Assembly: GCF_021130785.1 (NCBI RefSeq)
Contig: NC_060207.1
Coordinates: forward strand, 682,001 to 746,000
DNA length: 64,000 nucleotides
Reading direction: 5' to 3'
From: Homalodisca vitripennis
Lineage: Eukaryota > Arthropoda > Insecta > Hemiptera > Cicadellidae
The translations under genes were made by a program, and so were the position numbers. The notes below the pieces were generated by a model, which did not search any database, was not told where the DNA came from, and saw only the letters and a program-made list of their open reading frames with translations. Below are positions 44,243-52,681 of the stretch, piece by piece; the first letter of the stretch is position 1, and every line of letters begins with the position of its first letter.

Positions 44243-46447
44243 AGGATACCAGGTAATCGTTGTAACCATAGGTAAACTTCGAGGTAAACTGTATAACTGT
44301 GAACGTTATAGTGTATGATTAATAAAATGTATAAAATATATTATTTCAGGAGATTATTGTTATCATGAATTCGTAAACATGTAAGTCCAGTGTGTGAATG
44401 AAAATGTGGGGAGTGTGAAAGTTTGAATGAAAAAAAAAACCGAGTGGCCACTCAGAGTGAATGTGAGTGAATATGAGTATTAGCTAATATAAGAGTTTAT
44501 ATTCCAAAACTGTTTATTATGATTGACTAGGTGAAATACATGTTCTGTTTTCAGCGGTACGTATACATACGCCAATATCAGCGTGGAATGGTTAGAAGTT
44601 GATTTTGACTAATAATAATTAAACTGTAAACTCATAATTATTCTGTAAATACAGGGGACCCTTGAAATATTTTAGAATTCCTAGATTAGGTTAAGACTTA
44701 ATGTTTAAGAGGATTGGCACGTCGCAATGACATAATAATTTATTAGTAAAATATAATTGCCTATTGTATTATAACACTAATGTAAAACATTTAATAATAA
44801 TTTATGTTGTTCTTCCAGTTGTCATTAACGTAATTATGAATTAAACGTTGACAAGTTAGTTTCTAAGATTGTAACACCGTATACGAAACCAAATGGTGTA
44901 TATGGTTATGCTAACCAATGTTAAGAACTAAGTAATTACTTTTGTAATTTGTTGGTAATTTGGGGAATAAAAATAATCAAGTATTAACTTGTCAATGCAT
45001 ACAAAGTACCTTATAAGTTGTTCGGGTATAGTTAGCTATTAACATATTCTTGTGTGGTATTGAGGTAGTTATAGTAAAAGGTAGTTAGATGTATGTAAAG
45101 AATAAAATTTAAGAGATAAGAGCTTTGTTGAAAAACGAAGTCATTTCATGCTAAGTCTTAGAGCACCGGTGGGAAGTCCAGTAGCTCAGAGCCAGGCCGG
45201 TGACCCGAGAGGTCAGGTGACCAGAGAGGCCGGACGGCTACTGCTGACCACAGCTACTTTTGTCACGTAGACACTGCCGCTGTGCACAACTTCAGTTACA
45301 AAACTTTGTAGCATCTCTTGCACTGTAAAATATCTGTATCCTGTAGTATATGGTTACGCTTATAATGTCCTACTATAGTTTGTTTCACTTGTCTATGTTA
45401 ATGAGTAGGAAGATGTCAAATATCTAGAATAGCCTTGTCGTGGACTTATAATTACAATTATTTAGTTTGGGTCCCTATAATAATATCCACTTTGTAAGGT
45501 TATTATCTATAAAAAAAGTGTTTTTGCAATAGTAAGTTATAGTATGGGTAGATAATAAGGATTAATGTACTAGTTAGTAATTTGGTAAATAGTTCTAATA
45601 ATAATATTATCATGTTTGAATTGGAATATCGTCATTGTACTAGATCATAAGAAAGGCCAATATAGAGGATTAATATATTTTGCTTTGTTGTACGCACAGA
45701 ACAGCTGAATGGTTCCGGAATGTGTCATGAACTCATTTATTCATATACAATTATAATTTCTCGCTTCAAGTAATTATAAAGACATGTAAAGTTGATTAAT
45801 GTATTTTTAATATAAAATGTCGAATATACCTACACGTAAGGATAGATGTATAATATAAGGGAATGGACACCAACGCAGGTATTTAAGAGTAAGTTTCTAT
45901 GAACTAATGTTTCTGTCAAATGAATGCGATTACACCAATAGCAAACATTGCTAACTAGAGTAGGTAGATAGGCTCTCGTAGGACAACATGTTTTTGTAGA
46001 AGGCAAACCTTTGTGAGGAACGATTCATTGCCTGTTGCTGGAATAACATTAAAAATTAATAAACTTTCCCTGGAAATGTATTAGTGAAGCGGTACCGATG
46101 GGAGCGAACGACTGAGGCTCGTGATCGGGCCGTCCCAACGCCAGAGACTTTATGTGCCAGTGTAAATGACTGTCCCTGAGAAGTGGCTGCCGCAGTGTCG
46201 TTGTTCCCCATGTGTTTCCTCCACATCTAAAGACAACTATTGACTGTTGGAGAACCCCGACCGCTAGCCACACTGTTAGCGATACGCGGCGAAACGTGAG
46301 GGTAGACGCCATGGTAACTTGTGCACGTGACCCAGCCGCCCAGCTGAACACAACCAAGGGACCAGCTACCAGGGCCTGGAAGAATGAAGAAGACGAACTC
46401 CTAGAGGGTATCCACCCCAACAACCACCCTTAATTTGGCTGGGGGTG
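44243..46447. other. 2.2-kb non-coding stretch between env and 3' LTR
   Basis: This is unusually long for such elements. It is AT-rich with a GC-richer patch near 45160-45260 and another near 46080-46430, where 73-124-codon frames on both strands resemble nothing known. A purine-rich GGGGGTG precedes the 3' LTR and may be a weak polypurine tract. It could be captured sequence or a decayed accessory region. Confidence 0.5.
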
Positions 46448-46727
46448 TGTGACGTCGGGGCCCATGTTCCCGCCGTCTGGAAGTACTGGAGGGGGAGGTC
46501 AGCAAGGTGAGCGCCCGAGGCGGTGTGTACGTGAGAGGACTCCGGCGCGAGCGGACGTCCGAGCTCCCTGAGGGCCGATCTAGTGTAGGGCTTAGCCTAG
46601 TGATGGTCGTGACGCGTGGTGTCCATGGGTTCGGAAGTGTTGTCGTTTAAATAAAGTTGCTGTAATCTGAGCTGCGTTTGGTTCCTGAGTACACCCCCTT
46701 CGCCCCAGCTGAGCAGGAGGCGTGACA
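46448..46727 (+). repeat. 3' LTR, 280 bp
   Basis: Starts TGTGACGTCGGGGCCC and ends CAGGAGGCGTGACA, followed by the ATAT target duplication. TG...CA ends are as expected. It matches the 5' LTR over 257 bp with one mismatch and has 23 further bases that the 5' copy lacks. Confidence 0.93.
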
Positions 46728-46731
46728 ATAT

Positions 46732-47106
46732 GACATTTTGTATAATTTTTTAAGCATGTAATACATTTTTTTAATTCTTTTCAATTGCAAATTTCACTAA
46801 TCCTGTGTTTAATCTTTTATGATAATAAGTGGAAAAGTCACGATGAATATAATTATAAAATTATAAAAGAATCAAAAATCAGTATTTATTACCCATAAGG
46901 CACAGATTTACATGCATGAGGTATAGTCAAAAAAAACAGGAAGCATGTTGTTCACAATTGTCAAAGGAACTATAAAATTGAGATTAAAAGTACACAAGAT
47001 ATGAAAGTTTTGTGGTTGAAATTTAAGAAAACAACCTTAATTATTTGGTAAATTAGAACTAAATAACAATGTACAGGCAGTGAGAGAAGTGAAAACCTTA
47101 GGTTAA
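46732..47106. other. Non-coding AT-rich stretch, probably LINE 3' UTR in part
   Basis: It lies between the LTR element and the stop codon of the minus-strand LINE tail at 47107, so its right part is probably that element's 3' UTR. No gene. Confidence 0.4.
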
Positions 47107-47506
47107 TTACTTACAGATTTCAGCAGCAGGAAAGTCGAGAAATTCTTTTACATGATAAAAAGGATTACTTATTAGCCAATTTTGGAGTTTTATTTTAAAT
47201 TGTTTAAAAGTAAGATTAAGCACTTCTTTAGGCAGCTTATTTAACATTTTTATACCCACTATCCTATGACTAGATTGATTTTTTCCAAGTCTAACAAAAG
47301 GTACATCAAAATTGTTTTTATTTCGGGTGTTGAAGTTGTGTACCTCAGCCCTTTTTACATGCAAGCAGGGGTTCTTAAAACTAGTTAACAGGATATTAAA
47401 TATGTATAAATTAACAACAGTTAAAATCTTAAGCTTAATAAAAATAGGCCTGCAGTGTTCTCTATGGTTAACTTTAGCTATAACTCTTAAAACCTTTTTT
47501 TGTATG
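47107..47506 (-). pseudogene. LINE ORF2 C-terminal fragment, minus strand
   Basis: From 47500 downwards the minus strand reads IQKKVLRVIAKVNHREHCRP, then ILTVVNLYIFNIL, HNFNTRNKNNF, LNKLPKEVLN and FYHVKEFLDF, and stops at 47107. This is the conserved tail after RT in CR1-like LINEs (LQKKA-R-I, R-SCRPLF, LYI-E, NTR-K, N-LP, FY---EFL). Upstream coding sequence is cut off exactly where the (AAGT)n tail of the next minus-strand LINE begins, so that element probably inserted here or both were joined by a deletion. Confidence 0.8.
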
Positions 47507-47665
47507 ACTACTTACTTACTTGTACTTTGTACTTGAAGTCATATCCAGTTGACCAATGTTGGCGTTGGACGAGTCACAGTGCCTCTTGCAGTAAAGGGTC
47601 ACTTTGGTTTGGGGGGAGAGGGGCGTATCTAGGGATGAACTCTCGGAGTTTTCGGGTTTTGAGTT

Positions 47666-48277
47666 TTAGGATTGGGATTGGGCAGGTCTATGGCTAAAAT
47701 TTTCAAAAAATTCACCCATTGAGTAGTAACTCTTGGTGATAAGGAATGATTTTAATTCACTCTTAAATTTTTTCCCATCAGCAATGGTTTTTATTTGTGT
47801 AGGCAGAGATTGAAAGATTTTCAGACCTGCATATTTTGGCTTATTTTCAAAAATCTTTAATCTGTGCTGTATAGAAAAATTGTTTTTGTGTCTAGTGTTA
47901 TATTTGTGTGTTGTGTTTACATATTCCAGGTTATTGAGTTTGATGTAAAGCGAAATTTCAAAAATGTAAAGGCAGGGTGCTGTTAAAATTCCCAGATTTT
48001 TGAAATGATCTCTGCAATGAGCCCTAGGTGGAAGATTCAAAAAGGCCCTAATGGCCTTTTTCTGCCAAACAAGAATCCTTTCTAGATTTGACTCCCTATT
48101 CCCCCATAGGCAGATTGAGTAGGAGATGTACGACTCGAGCAAGCAATGGTATATATTTTTAGATAGTTTGTGGTTTTGAAGTTTGCTGAGGTTGCGTAGG
48201 ACAAAAACGCCCTTGGACAGCTTATTTTCAATTTTTGTCAATTGCTCATTCCAGTCAAGACCATCGTCCAACATCAC
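47666..48277 (-). CDS. LINE RT C-terminal tail
   Basis: Begins with MLDDGLDWNEQLTKIENKLS, the thumb start, then YISYSICLWGNRESNLERIL, WQKKAIRAFLNL, CRDHFKNLGILTAPCLYIFE, HKYNTRHKNNF and FQSLPTQIK. It ends at 47666 after FENFSHRPAQSQS. The blocks are the same as in the neighbouring LINE tails, so the family is CR1-like. The 3' UTR behind it is short (about 150 bp). Confidence 0.85.
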   Translation of the reverse strand: MMLDDGLDWNEQLTKIENKLSKGVFVLRNLSKLQNHKLSKNIYHCLLESYISYSICLWGNRESNLERILVWQKKAIRAFLNLPPRAHCRDHFKNLGILTAPCLYIFEISLYIKLNNLEYVNTTHKYNTRHKNNFSIQHRLKIFENKPKYAGLKIFQSLPTQIKTIADGKKFKSELKSFLITKSYYSMGEFFENFSHRPAQSQS

Positions 48278-49050
48278 CCCAACAGTTCTGCTGTTTTTGT
48301 GACTCCCAACTCAGTTTCACCAATGCATACAGGCCTGTAAGCAAATGATCTTGTTAATTTGGAATTTCTTTTTTGAATTGTTTGAATTGTCATGCATTTA
48401 GTTTTTTCGGGGTTTAATTTCAAGCCATTTTTGGCAAAAAATTGGGCTAAATTGTTTGCTTTTATGAAAAGATCAACTTCCAAGACATTCTGATCTGCAT
48501 GCTTGGTGATGAGTGTGGTGTCATCTGCAAACATGTAAAGATTGCTTTCTGGAATACTTTTTGTTATGTCATTTACGTAGACCAGAAACAGTAATGGACC
48601 GAGAATTGATCCTTGAGGTACCCCGCTCTGGATCAACTCTGGTTTCGATGTAAAATTTCTAATTTCAGATTTTGTTTGGTGTTGGATTTCAACTACTTGG
48701 CTTCGGTTTGTCAAGTATGATGAAAACCAGCTTAGAGCAGAATTTTGAACGCCCACTGTCTGAAGTTTGTCCAACAGAATGCCTACATCAACACAGTCGA
48801 ACGCCTTAGAGAGGTCGGCATAACAGCTTGACACCGTTTCCCCTGCGTCGACTGCATCGATGCAGTCATTGAGAAAATCAATCAGGGCCAATTTTGTTGA
48901 TTTGTTTTTCCTGAAACCATACTGCCTGCCAATCAGGAGACAATTTTCCTCCAGATAGGCAGTCAGCTGGTCACAAACAACTTTTTTCAATGAATTTGGA
49001 AAAGACTGGTAGGAGAGATATCGGACGATAGTTGCACACCTCCAACTCAT
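48274..49050 (-). CDS. LINE RT palm
   Basis: RT motifs in order: YGFRKNKSTKLALIDF, CYADLSKAFDCVD (first catalytic aspartate), [30 protein letters not shown] (ADD box, about 48515-48540) and GLKLNPEKTKCMTI. The first 25 codons of this open piece are an out-of-frame overlap with the piece upstream; RT sense takes over near 48985. It ends at 48274 beside a G4 run, behind which the next piece completes the LGVMLDDGL block. RT core residues are intact. Confidence 0.88.
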   Translation of the reverse strand: MSWRCATIVRYLSYQSFPNSLKKVVCDQLTAYLEENCLLIGRQYGFRKNKSTKLALIDFLNDCIDAVDAGETVSSCYADLSKAFDCVDVGILLDKLQTVGVQNSALSWFSSYLTNRSQVVEIQHQTKSEIRNFTSKPELIQSGVPQGSILGPLLFLVYVNDITKSIPESNLYMFADDTTLITKHADQNVLEVDLFIKANNLAQFFAKNGLKLNPEKTKCMTIQTIQKRNSKLTRSFAYRPVCIGETELGVTKTAELLG

Positions 49051-50251
49051 CCCCCTTTTCGAAAAGCGGCTTGATCTTGGCTATCTTGCAGTCATTTGGG
49101 AATGTATTGCTCAGGATCGAGGCATTTATGATGTTGATTAAAGGCTTTTTCAATTGATCCTTGCAATATTTCACTGCCTTCATGCATAGCCCATCTATAC
49201 CACAAGATGTTTTAGGGGAAAATTTTGCAAACAATTTTTCAAGAATTTTTTCATTTACTAGTGAGAAGTGGGTTAGGCTATGGTTTGTTGATCTTTCCGT
49301 GTTACTATCTATTCTTGTATTGTTTCCAAGATCCGTTTTTATATCTGAAGCTACATTTATGAAATAATTATTTAGCGTTTCACATGTTTCTTTGGGATTT
49401 TTTATTTTGAAACCATTTATGTTCAGAATGAGATTTTTAGTTTTCATTTCTGATTTGCCTCTAAAATGATTAATAATTTTCCAAGATTCTTTGGGTTTAT
49501 TTTCGGCTTCATCTATTCTTTGGTTATACCATCTTGCTTTTGAATCTGAAATTAATTTTTTATATCTTTGAAGGGAGTCTTTATATGTTTTTTTTTTGGT
49601 AATTTCATTTTTGTTTTGTTTCCATATTTCATAGTGTTCAATCATGTTTACTTTTTGGTCAAAGATTTCATTGTTTGTCCATTTCAATGCAGTTTTCTCT
49701 TTCATTTTAATCTTTTTCTCAGGACAGGCTATGTTGAAATAATGTGAAAAGGTATTGACAAAATTTTTGTATTTATTATTGATATCATCCTCACTAAATA
49801 CGCTATCCCACTTCTCATTTTTTAGTCTCTGTTTTAATTCTTCCAGGTTATTTTGCTTCATTGATATAATTTTTATTGTTTTATTACCTTCAACTATGTC
49901 TTGGCCAAATGAAGTTTGTAGATAAATTGCATGGTGATCTGAAATTAATGGTTCGATTATTCTGGATTTTTCTTCTTTAATGTTTGTGATAAAATTATCA
50001 ATGCAAGTTGATGAATTTTCTGCTACCCTCGTGGGCAAATTTAATGTAGTTCTTAATCCAAAGCTTTTTTTTAGGTTCTGAAAGTTTTCGGTAGCCCTGT
50101 CTAAGTTTAGAATGTTTATATTAAAGTCACCTGCTAATACTATTAAGGATCTCTTTTTGTCTGGTTTAAGCTTGGTTAGGTATTGATTCAGTTTATCCAA
50201 GAACATTTCCATATTTCCATCAGGGCTACGATATATACCTGCGATTATCAA
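48971..50251 (-). CDS. LINE endonuclease C-terminal part and RT fingers
   Basis: The frame starts inside the endonuclease with IAGIYRSPDGN, then LAGDFNINIL (catalytic D and N) and PLISDHHAIYLQ (the SDH block). A lysine-rich linker follows, with the ESWKIINHFRGKS block that precedes RT. The RT begins with SPKTSCGIDGLCMKAVKY, FPNDCKIAKIKPLFEKGD and YRPISLLPVFSKFIE. It closes at 48971, after an A6 run at about 48989 where the correct frame switches. No residue that I can check in the endonuclease is lost. It nicks the target DNA at which reverse transcription is primed. Confidence 0.85.
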   Translation of the reverse strand: MIIAGIYRSPDGNMEMFLDKLNQYLTKLKPDKKRSLIVLAGDFNINILNLDRATENFQNLKKSFGLRTTLNLPTRVAENSSTCIDNFITNIKEEKSRIIEPLISDHHAIYLQTSFGQDIVEGNKTIKIISMKQNNLEELKQRLKNEKWDSVFSEDDINNKYKNFVNTFSHYFNIACPEKKIKMKEKTALKWTNNEIFDQKVNMIEHYEIWKQNKNEITKKKTYKDSLQRYKKLISDSKARWYNQRIDEAENKPKESWKIINHFRGKSEMKTKNLILNINGFKIKNPKETCETLNNYFINVASDIKTDLGNNTRIDSNTERSTNHSLTHFSLVNEKILEKLFAKFSPKTSCGIDGLCMKAVKYCKDQLKKPLINIINASILSNTFPNDCKIAKIKPLFEKGDELEVCNYRPISLLPVFSKFIEKSCL

Positions 50252-50327
50252 CGTGCAGTCCTCATGTTTAATTTTGATTTCGCAACATTCAAAAATTTTT
50301 GTTTCAGATAATTCTTTTCCATGTTTT

Positions 50328-51410
50328 TTATTTTTTAAGATTTTTGCATGAAAGGATTTTTTTTTTGAAAATCGCCACTCCTCTCAGCCTCATATTGACT
50401 CTCTCATAACTGTCTATTAAGGTGTAGTTTTGTAGTTTGGTCATCTGGAGCTTTTCCTTTTCCAAGCCATGCTCTGAAATAATAAAAAAGTCCGGCTTTT
50501 CCTCGTCTAAAAATATTTCAATCTGGTCTACCTTATCTGCAAGGCTTCTAACATTAAGTTGAACTATTTTTATTTTTATTGGAGGCTTACTTTGATAAAG
50601 GCTAGATTTTCTTGTAGGTCTCCGTTCCTGTTTTTTGTAACACTTCTTTTTGTGTCCTGGGTAACCTAAGTTATCAGCGCGCCTACTTGTATCGGTTGGT
50701 TTTTTTGTTTTTTTACCAAGCTCAGGTTTATCCATCGCGTGAAAGAAGGTGGTAATAATTCCACATAGCACGTCTTTGCCAACTGCATTTAGGTGCAGGC
50801 CGTGTTTTGTATAACAGTTTCGGTCAAGGATGGAATTTATGCTCAAAAAGTCCCACTGGTTTTCCAAGCATTTTGTTTTAATGAGTTCATTTTGTTTCTT
50901 GATCAGTGGATTTTGCTCAGGATCATCATTTCTGTAGGGAGCCTCGACCCATAGAACATATCTCTTTTTGTTTTTCAGGCACCTATCAATTTTTGTCCCC
51001 AAGTCCGAAATACTGTTTTCAGTTACGCCGTTTGTACCCCCAACTATGACCAGGAGATCCGAGTCAGCCGCCCACTTATTAGATTCACTTGCACTGTCAA
51101 TCAGATGGGACATAAGCTTTCCCGGCATAACCTTAGTCATTACTTCAACCTCTGAGCCCAAACTTGCTTTGAGTCTACCCCTACAGCGCCTACCATGACT
51201 GTCTCCAACCACCCCAACCCCACGAACAAACTTTCCATCCCCTTTTGACCCAGAGTCTCCCCTCCTCCTGGCTTCTAGAGGGGGGAAATCCTCCATCGAC
51301 AGATCACCGACGTCTACCAAAACTTCAAATGAATTTGAAGTCTGGAGAGCCACATCTACCCGATCCACCGCCGTCCGGCCACCGCCACCCCTTCTCCCAC
51401 CCGCCACCAC
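50328..51410 (-). CDS. LINE middle part: SGNH/GDSL esterase joined to endonuclease start
   Basis: The esterase blocks are VVGDSHGRRC (catalytic serine, about 51191-51215), VIVGGTNGV (about 51024-51050) and TKHGLHLNAVG (catalytic histidine, about 50785-50815). SGNH esterases occur in ORF1 of CR1-like LINEs and may act on lipids or membranes. Without a stop codon the frame then continues through a basic linker into IKIVQLNVRSLADKVDQIEI and FFIISEHGL, the first endonuclease blocks with their asparagine and glutamate. In most relatives a stop codon separates ORF1 and ORF2 here. The frame ends at 50328 just after an A10 run on the minus strand; the endonuclease continues in another frame. Confidence 0.8.
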   Translation of the reverse strand: MVAGGRRGGGGRTAVDRVDVALQTSNSFEVLVDVGDLSMEDFPPLEARRRGDSGSKGDGKFVRGVGVVGDSHGRRCRGRLKASLGSEVEVMTKVMPGKLMSHLIDSASESNKWAADSDLLVIVGGTNGVTENSISDLGTKIDRCLKNKKRYVLWVEAPYRNDDPEQNPLIKKQNELIKTKCLENQWDFLSINSILDRNCYTKHGLHLNAVGKDVLCGIITTFFHAMDKPELGKKTKKPTDTSRRADNLGYPGHKKKCYKKQERRPTRKSSLYQSKPPIKIKIVQLNVRSLADKVDQIEIFLDEEKPDFFIISEHGLEKEKLQMTKLQNYTLIDSYERVNMRLRGVAIFKKKILSCKNLKK

Positions 51411-51790
51411 AGTCCACTCCCCCCCACCGCCTCCCCAGTCGACACCACCATCCGACTTAATTCCTCCATCTCCCTATCCCTCTCAGCCAGCCTTGCGCTC
51501 AGTGCATTTATTTCCTCCACCAGTTTGCACCTTTCATTTTTTAGATTAGTTATTTCACTAACATAACCTCTAATGGTTGAGTCAACATTCCCATTCTTAA
51601 GACTATGATATTTTATACAGATTGGGCACGCCCATTGGTCATTTTTCTTAATGTTATTGAACAGGGATTTTTTTAGTCCACTACAAGATTTTGAAGCATG
51701 GAACCATCTGTTACAAATATCACAACAAATGGAGTCAGACTCATAGTCATCTATTCCTAGCGAGCATGAAGGACATGTCTCGATTGTCAT
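51356..51790 (-). CDS. LINE N-terminal part: PHD finger and coiled coil
   Basis: ATG at 51790. Cysteines and a histidine are spaced as in a PHD finger (residues about 5-58): ETCPSC, CCDICNRWFHASKSC and WACPIC, giving a C4-H-C3 pattern. Residues about 75-115 (EITNLKNERCKLVEEINALS) form a likely coiled coil for self-association. In other CR1/L2-like LINEs, PHD-type fingers occur at the start of ORF1. The frame ends at 51356, but the sequence goes on in the next frame from 51410; a G7 run on the minus strand lies exactly at the switch. If the run is really one base longer, this part is continuous with the esterase. Confidence 0.75.
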   Translation of the reverse strand: MTIETCPSCSLGIDDYESDSICCDICNRWFHASKSCSGLKKSLFNNIKKNDQWACPICIKYHSLKNGNVDSTIRGYVSEITNLKNERCKLVEEINALSARLAERDREMEELSRMVVSTGEAVGGSGLWWRVGEGVAVAGRRWIG

Positions 51791-52681
51791 CTTGTTAATA
51801 GAGTTTCGGTTTCTGATCTAAAAAGTGTACCTAACCTAACACACATACACCAAATAAAATTTGAGTCAATAACTCAACACTAAGCACAATGCAGGTATGA
51901 AAAAATAACTTCAACGATACCACTTAGTATCTTAATTACTTGCACAATTTACAAAATTTACTTGCAAAATTTATTAGGTTGTTTTCTTATTTTACAGGTA
52001 AAACATATTTAACATACAACATATAATATCTGATAAACATTTAAAATCCACATAAAAATAGTTCCATGTTAAAATTACAATCCTTATTTTATTTTGTATA
52101 TGCCATTTCAAAAATTCAAGAATGAAAGGCCTACTTCGAGATTGTAACTGTAATAACAGCCTACTGAGATAGGCCTATGTCAGACCTTTTCATGAGATCA
52201 ACAAAGTTTTTTTACCAGCACGTGTTTTTTTATCAGCACATGTTTCATTCAATTAGCGAAACCATCAAATTTGTAACTTTGTTTCATTTTCTACTGTTTG
52301 GTAGGAAGGATTTCACGGTTGGGAAAGATTTTCTGTGTCGGTCGGTTTTGCAGGCTAGGGATGGATGGATGGTTGTTTTGAGCATCAAAGGTTAGGTATT
52401 GGTTACCCGTTGATTACCAGGAAAAGAATTAGATGGATGGCACTTAGCTGTTGATTTCGCTTGTAGATCCTCTTGTAGATGAAGAATATTGTTTTGCTTT
52501 GAAAAACGCCGGCACTTTGGGTAAGCGATCGCCCTAACCTCAAAACGGCTGGTCACATGTTATCACAAATATTTAGAAAGTGTCGTTAGTTTTCCGAGTT
52601 TTTTGGATTAAAATACTTATTCATGTGTGGTGAACTGAATTAAATGTAAGAACTCAATGTTTTTCACGGAAAATTACCGAT
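51791..52681. other. Non-coding stretch between two LINEs
   Basis: The right-hand end of the PHD-type LINE (its 5' UTR on the minus strand) may extend into this stretch. I see no gene, RNA or repeat of my own recognition. Confidence 0.4.

Larger units (their letters stand above)
36125..46727 (+). mobile_element. Gypsy/errantivirus-like LTR element (endogenous, env-bearing), 10.6 kb
   Basis: Layout: LTR, leader, gag, protease, RT-RNase H-integrase, env, a 2.2-kb non-coding stretch, LTR. The target duplication is ATAT at 36121-36124 and 46728-46731. LTR sequences can be aligned over 257 bp and differ at one place (AATGATGG at 36272 region versus AGTGATGG), so insertion was very recent. Gag is separated from protease by one in-frame TAA, and protease from RT by a frame change. 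Env is uninterrupted. The element as written cannot make a normal Gag-Pol unless the stop is read through and the frame change is programmed or a sequence error. Confidence 0.95.
47507..51790 (-). mobile_element. Near-complete CR1-like LINE: PHD, SGNH esterase, endonuclease, RT
   Basis: Coding runs on the minus strand from ATG at 51790 to a stop at 47666, followed by a short 3' UTR and an (AAGT)n-type tail near 47507-47525. Five open pieces follow each other, and each break falls on a single-base homopolymer: G7 near 51409, A10 near 50357, A6 near 48989 and G4 near 48276. Allowing for one base at each, the coding region is one frame of about 1375 codons in the order PHD finger, coiled coil, SGNH esterase, endonuclease, RT, tail. 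All catalytic motifs seem present. CR1-like LINEs usually have two ORFs, so the fusion is unusual. Confidence 0.85.

Noticed and set aside
46049..46433. 124-codon minus-strand frame before the 3' LTR as an accessory gene
   Set aside because: No methionine context, no similarity, and it overlaps an equally unconvincing plus-strand frame.
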